The notes beneath the pieces were generated by a model. That model saw only the letters and a program-made list of their open reading frames with translations. It ran no database searches and was not told where the DNA came from. The translations under genes were made by a program, and so were the position numbers. From positions 1,681,501 to 1,745,500 of the forward strand of contig NW_025062476.1 of the NCBI RefSeq assembly GCF_000002995.4: a DNA stretch of 64,000 bases. The letters run 5' to 3'. Every line of letters begins with the position of its first letter. Position 1 is the stretch's first letter. Shown here one piece after another: positions 58,863-64,000 of the stretch. The DNA comes from Brugia malayi. Lineage: Eukaryota; Nematoda; Chromadorea; Rhabditida; Onchocercidae.

Positions 58863-60359
58863 ATGGCAGCTTTCAGTAAGCTTGCTAAACAATGTCTTTG
58901 TGTTGCACGATTAACCAGTAAGTTTCACATCATTTGAATATTTTTCTTATTAATATATCGGAAATGGTTAAATATTTTAATATGTCGATTTTGTTCATTT
59001 AAAATGTCTTTTGTTTTTGCAAGTAAATACTATCCAAATAGGTATTAATATAAAATGTAAGCAAATAGATTATCTATGTAAATAAGAGGTAATTTAAGTA
59101 AATATATATGGTTAGCATAAGTGTGACTAAATAAAATAGAGGTAAACAATGAAGATAATCTGGGTAGTGCACGAGTTATACATAATACAGCTTTAGTATG
59201 TTTGAAATACCTGCATCAATAAACTTGATTCATATGAGGGTTTTTATTGTGATTTTTCATCTATCTAGAACTGACTTAAGTGATTACTAAATCAAAAAAT
59301 GAAACTTCATCTTTTGTTTCTTTGATGAAAACTAATCTGTTTTTGGATTTCTAATTCTTTGCTTTTCCGTCGAGTAGTTGTGAGCACGAAGTGTTCCATA
59401 CAAACCGCTCTACACCGAAATGCAATGAGATTTAGTATTTCAATAAAATATTTCATTTTCGAATCTTAAAATAGGCACAGCATTTCTTTTAAAATGTCAA
59501 CACAGGCAGTTCAGTTAAGTTCAAAACTGTTTAAATTTTAAATCGTTATTCAGTATTTCGTATTTCATTGCTGCTTTCAGGTAGATATTTTGTTGACATA
59601 ATTAAGAAATGTTTCAGTTTTACCGGCAAGATTTTCATCTGATCGAATTTTCTATAGACGTCCATCGGTTCTTTATTTTAATCGTTGCAAAGATATCGCT
59701 CATTTCTATGTTATTTGCCTTGGTATTATGCCGATGGTTTTACTTCTTGGATTTATCCATGTTGTTTATGGTAATTTCCATTTGACGGTATTGCAATTCA
59801 AATAATTTTAACCTCCCAGTAACTTGCTTTTCTACAATTTATTCCATACTGTAGTGATTATATTGCTATAATTTTCATATTAGTTAAGCAAAAATCGCTA
59901 TTTGGGAAAATATTATATTGCAGGACCTTGTGAATTGCAAGATTTGCCAACTGATGGATCCGCTGTTCACTACTGGCAGTTCGAAAGAACGAAATTGAAA
60001 CAATGGGCTGCGAAATATCTTTGCCCATCAGATATTGAGCAGTACGAACGCAATCTTGCATATTTCGAGAAAGCAAATATCTTGAGCAGATGGAGGTTTG
60101 TTTAATCTTTCTTTCTTTTTTAGAAAGATTTTTCTTTTCTCTAATTGTAGAACGTATAATTAATGTAGAATGTATAGAAACAATTATGAATCCACATAAC
60201 TATTGATGCTATTTCAGGAAAATTGAACAACGTGTGGAGCATTTACAAGGTGAACGTTGGGATTATAAAGCATGGTGGTATGAGCCAGTTTCAGCTGTAT
60301 GGACTGATTATGGAAAATGGGCTGCAGAAAGGATGAAACATCAACCTTCCGAATTTTAA
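58863..60359 (+). CDS. NDUFB5: Mitochondrial complex I subunit NDUFB5 (SGDH)
   Basis: There are four exons: 58863-58917, 59618-59770, 59924-60095 and 60218-60359. They join (phases 1, 1, 2) to 173 residues. The basic, hydroxyl-rich N-terminus (AAFSKLAKQCLCVARLT) looks like a mitochondrial targeting peptide. FYRRPSVLYFNRCKDI is followed by one membrane helix (YVICLGIMPMVLLLGFIHVVYG). The matrix or intermembrane region contains CELQDLPTDG, HYWQFERTKLKQWAAKY, EQYERNLAYFEKAN and YKAWWYEP. This order, single helix and length match NDUFB5, an accessory subunit of the membrane arm of NADH:ubiquinone oxidoreductase. All introns are GT-AG. Confidence 0.85.
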
Positions 60360-61444
60360 ACAAATTTGTATTTAATATTCAAAGTTAGAGTTGTAGATGG
60401 CTAAGCTTTTGTTTTTCTCTCTTGTCTGATTTGCACATGTTCATGGATAATAAGATGCTTAAGATTGTCCACTGTTATATTTCTAGATCTCCTAAGCTTC
60501 TTAGAAGCTTTTTTTTTTTTTTAATGTAAAAAATATGCTGTCTATTAAAAGGATCTAGAATACCGGACTTTTTGAGAAATGCAGCATTAAAATATGAATC
60601 TTCTACTCTAAGATCAATGGAATTACCACTGATTTCAAAATTACATATCTCCTTAAACGAAAGTTTTACATATCAAAGTCAGAATTCTTTCCTTAAGATT
60701 GGTAACCTGCCTTGGAATCAGTTTACTTCCTGAACAGATAAAATTTTGACTTAAGAAAGGTTTGAGCATTTATATCTTCATAGCTTACCAAGAAACAGCA
60801 ACACTTATGCCATATCTAACTCTAACTTTAAGGAAACTTGTGTTTTTTCCGATAAAATCGAGATCTTTCATTTCTAAAAAAAAAGAAAAAAAAAAGAATT
60901 TAGCTTGAATTGTGAATTTCAAATATTTGGAAGTAGTATGTTTGACAAATGAATATTTCCTCAGAATATTTAATCAACAATTCATCCAAGAATGACATGA
61001 ATGTAACGAATTTCCAAAATCCCTGTACATATGTCTAAATGATAACTTACGGAATGAACAATCTTTTATAAACACTTATAAACAGAATTACTCAACAAAT
61101 TACAAGTACATTAAGCGGAAGTATGTTGGAACAAATAATGGCATCCAAAGTCGATAGTGGTTCTAAATGGTAGTACGAATATGATGACATTCGTTTTGTG
61201 TCAACAACCATAAATGTCAAGAAAATCAATAAATACATAGTCTTGGGTAATTTTGAATTTTTTTTTTTCTAATTCTTAGATAATTTTTAGCAGTTGATTG
61301 TCATGAGATTCTCCGTCACAGAAGTCCTATGGCATTGGATTTCAGGGAATTTAGATGCCTTTCAAATGTTTTTGATTCCATTCTTTATGAAAAAAATCGC
61401 AACAGGCTTAGGAAAAAAGAAAAAAAAAACACTAAAGCTTAGTT
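60360..61444. other. Convergent spacer between NDUFB5 and biotin-protein ligase
   Basis: This is 1.1 kb between two stop codons, somewhat less AT-biased than other spacers. It probably includes both 3' UTRs. No further gene is visible. Confidence 0.55.
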
Positions 61445-63871
61445 TCAAACATATTTAGCTGTGATGAGACCTTTCATCATGTCAAAAGTGTTGCCATCCG
61501 GATGTACAATCATCATTTTTCCACTTTGACGACTACGAACTTTCAAAAATCCGTGACGATCCAGTCCACGAATTACAGCTTTTTCATTAGTATTCGAAAT
61601 AGTTACTTCTTCTCGACTACAAATGTCCAAAAGTTAATTCAGAATGAAAATCCAATTAAAGTAAGTTATTGAGGGAGGTTTTTTTCTTTTAATTTCTGAA
61701 GAATCATTTTTTTTTTTTTTTGATTTTTGAATTAATTTTCTAATTTCTAAATATGAGTTAGGACTCAATTTTAATTTCAAAAACTGAAAATTCCATTTAG
61801 AAATGATATTTAACTATTTATTTCTTCATTATTATTAATAATACTCACTAAAACACTCCACTAACGAAAAATCTTAAAGCTGTAAAATCGTTGGTATTAT
61901 ATATACCTGTGTAGCCAAAATCGATAATAATGCTTCAAAAATGCATTCTCACCCTCATTTTCATATAAATCAATGTAATCTGCAAAATATCTAATTGAAA
62001 TTCTTCATGATAACATAACTGCATGCTGACTATGACTTGTTATCATTTTTGAAACTATGAAAAAAAAAAAGGTTTAGATGTCCATAATTTAATTACTTGC
62101 ATTAATCACTAATTAAATACAACAAAAGATAATTCAAAGAAGAAACTGGTAAAATATCCTAATCTATATCGCTTCCTATATCGTAAATTAATTATACTTA
62201 GTTCAATTCATAAAATTTTTCTATTCTCTTATACTTCCTAGGCTAGTATTACTTCTCCATATTATCTGAAAATATCACCAGAAAAAAAATATATTGAACT
62301 AAATTACAAATGAAAACAACAATATAACTTACATTGAAACTTATTTAGGGTATTAGCAATGTAATCCTCTTGACGTATCCTTAAATCTGCAGGTAAGAAA
62401 TCATTAATGCAGGCAGTTGGCTTACTGTTAGACAAATTCAATCCAGCACCTATAATTGTAAAAATAATTTGAACCAAATTATATCAAATATAAATGTATG
62501 AAAGAATAAAAAATCTCAACAAAATCCGATCTTTTTATTTCATCACAATATGATAATAGCAAAAATTAGATAAAGTTAAGTACAGCAAAAGCTTATCTGT
62601 GATTATTTCAAGGAAAACAAGAAAATCATCCCATCCCAAATATATTTCAATTTAAACAATTACCAATTGTACAAACAGTTCTGTCATTAATTGTTGTAGC
62701 ATTGACAATTAAACCACCTAGTTTACATGTTCGACCATAATAAAGATCATTTGGCCATTTAATTTTCAACGGAAAATTCTGCAATATATTTGATTAATAC
62801 GACTATATCAATTTTTTAAATCATATTTGAGAGTTAGATTTCCAGCAAAATTTTGCAATTTTTGAAATGAAATTTTATCGATTTAAAAAGATTATATTCT
62901 GGTATTTCATTAGAAGAAAGGGATAGATATTAGACATGAAATAACATAAAATGAGAAAAACATTCGTTTTTATAAATCATTTTCCACTGCAAAAACTTTT
63001 AGCAAATTTTATATACCTCGTATACCTAAACTATATGAAAGAATAACAAAAAACATTCTCTATGGAAGCATACAATTTCAAAAGTGATACCAAAAGAAAT
63101 TAATATTTTCATGTCCAAATCTTCCTAAGTAACAAAATTATTTTCTGATATGATAACAATCTAAAATGATAAGGTCAGTAGAGATAAATTTTACTAAATG
63201 TCCCACTAATCAGTTTATCATCATCATATAACAAGTGCTACAAGTGTGATAGAATTCTGGCATTATATGAATGACAGAAGAAACTAAACTGAGTAAAATT
63301 AGCTACTAATTTTAGATTTATACCTAACAAATAACACTAAATCCTTCTAAAATTATTTAAATAGTAAATTTAAAAGATTATCGCAAAGATAAGTTAGAAG
63401 ATAAAAAAGTATGAAAAGGAGTAAAAATTGTTGCTATCTTGAATATTTTATATTTGAAAGATAAAGAAAGAGACAAATTTTTTAGTTCAGTACAATCATC
63501 TATTATCATTACTGATTTACAAGGAGATAAAAAAATAAAAATCATGAAAAAAAATTTCTTGAAATTAGAAAAAAGAAAAAAAGGATTTCCAAAAATCAAA
63601 AATATATCAAATTTTATTACCTCTAATTCCTTTCGAAGTGAACAAATGCCACTGACAATTGCAACACAGAAAATATGCTGAATAATGCTAATATTATTAT
63701 TAAGAGACGATTCAGGTGACAACATGTAATTAACTGTAAACATGGCACATCCAACCGGACTAAGCCATTGATTCCCTGATCGACCTAGAAATAATACAAA
63801 TGATTGCTTTAAACCAGAAATCTCTCTTACATACATACAACTTTAAAATTTACCAAGTTGTAACACAATTT
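61445..63871 (-). CDS. bpl-1: Holocarboxylase synthetase / biotin-protein ligase, 3' part
   Basis: The visible exons are 63621-63784, 62664-62778, 62333-62449, 61907-61979 and 61445-61616. A possible 18-nt microexon lies at 63854-63871. Together they encode about 220 C-terminal residues in one frame. The catalytic domain shows GRSGNQWLSPVGCAMF (biotin/AMP-binding GRxxN motif), KIKWPNDLYY with the catalytic lysine, KLGGLIVNATTI, and GAGLNLSNSKPT. These are followed by a Trp-Leu-His linker and the C-terminal SH3-like cap ending VHPDGNTFDMMKGLI. The enzyme attaches biotin to carboxylases. The N-terminal part lies beyond the right edge, so the gene is partial here. Confidence 0.92.
63854..63871 (-). 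other. Putative 18-nt microexon of biotin-protein ligase
   Basis: On the minus strand TTTTAG|AAATTGTGTTACAACTTG|GTAAAT encodes (x)IVLQL(G). Its phase-1 end joins exactly to the phase-1 start of the next exon and completes the Gly of GRSGN. The intron between would be 69 nt. The residues only loosely match the expected Gln-rich strand before the GRxxN motif, so this is tentative. Confidence 0.35.
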
Positions 63872-64000
63872 CTAAAATACAAGTAAAAATTACGAGTTTT
63901 GATGAATGATTTCATTTATCTTCCTTTTCATTCATGGTATAAATACTAGTAATTATAGCTATTGTTAAGAAATTAATAATATTAAAATATACCGAAATTT

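Overview
This window is nuclear DNA from a nematode. It is very AT-rich, with many long A and T runs. Its genes have many introns, and most introns end in TTTTCAG or TTTTTAG. Several genes have an acceptor-like AG just before the start codon, as expected for spliced-leader trans-splicing. A transthyretin-like (TTL) secreted protein and an ShK-domain secreted protein are typical of nematodes. The intron density argues against an intron-poor group such as Strongyloides. A spirurid or filarial-type species is possible, but that is a guess. All gene models below were built by hand from the sequence. Exon phases add up to an intact frame in every complete gene except tub-1.

Layout. (1) 0-15 kb: an unrecognised partial exon at the left edge (-), a Bax-inhibitor-1-like membrane protein (-), a 718-residue secreted ShK-domain protein (+), and the 2-oxoglutarate/iron hydroxylase OGFOD1 (-, 12 exons). 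(2) 15.2-23.7 kb: a long stretch where I find no gene. (3) 23.7-33.5 kb: the lysosomal cystine transporter cystinosin (+), and the AAA+ ATPase PCH-2/TRIP13 (-) with a tRNA-Asn(GTT) gene inside one of its introns. (4) 36-42 kb: the ciliary protein TMEM138 (+), a very short bHLH gene (-), and the shared RNA polymerase subunit RPB5 (-). (5) 45.9-53.5 kb: a tubby-like protein (+) with several different tandem repeats in its introns. (6) 56-64 kb: a transthyretin-like secreted protein (+), the mitochondrial complex I subunit NDUFB5 (+), and the 3' part of holocarboxylase synthetase/biotin-protein ligase (-), which runs off the right edge.

The genes do not form one pathway. They are independent housekeeping, ciliary and secreted-protein genes. 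I found no defence system, mobile element with coding capacity, or operon-like functional cluster. The most unusual signal concerns splicing. Four introns, in three conserved genes, can only be joined in frame with GC instead of GT donors. One intron before the PCH-2 Walker A motif would be about 28-31 nt. The ShK gene carries a tandem array of 5' splice sites. In the transthyretin-like gene an exon end and its donor have been copied into the intron. Many introns hold private satellites or perfect hairpins.
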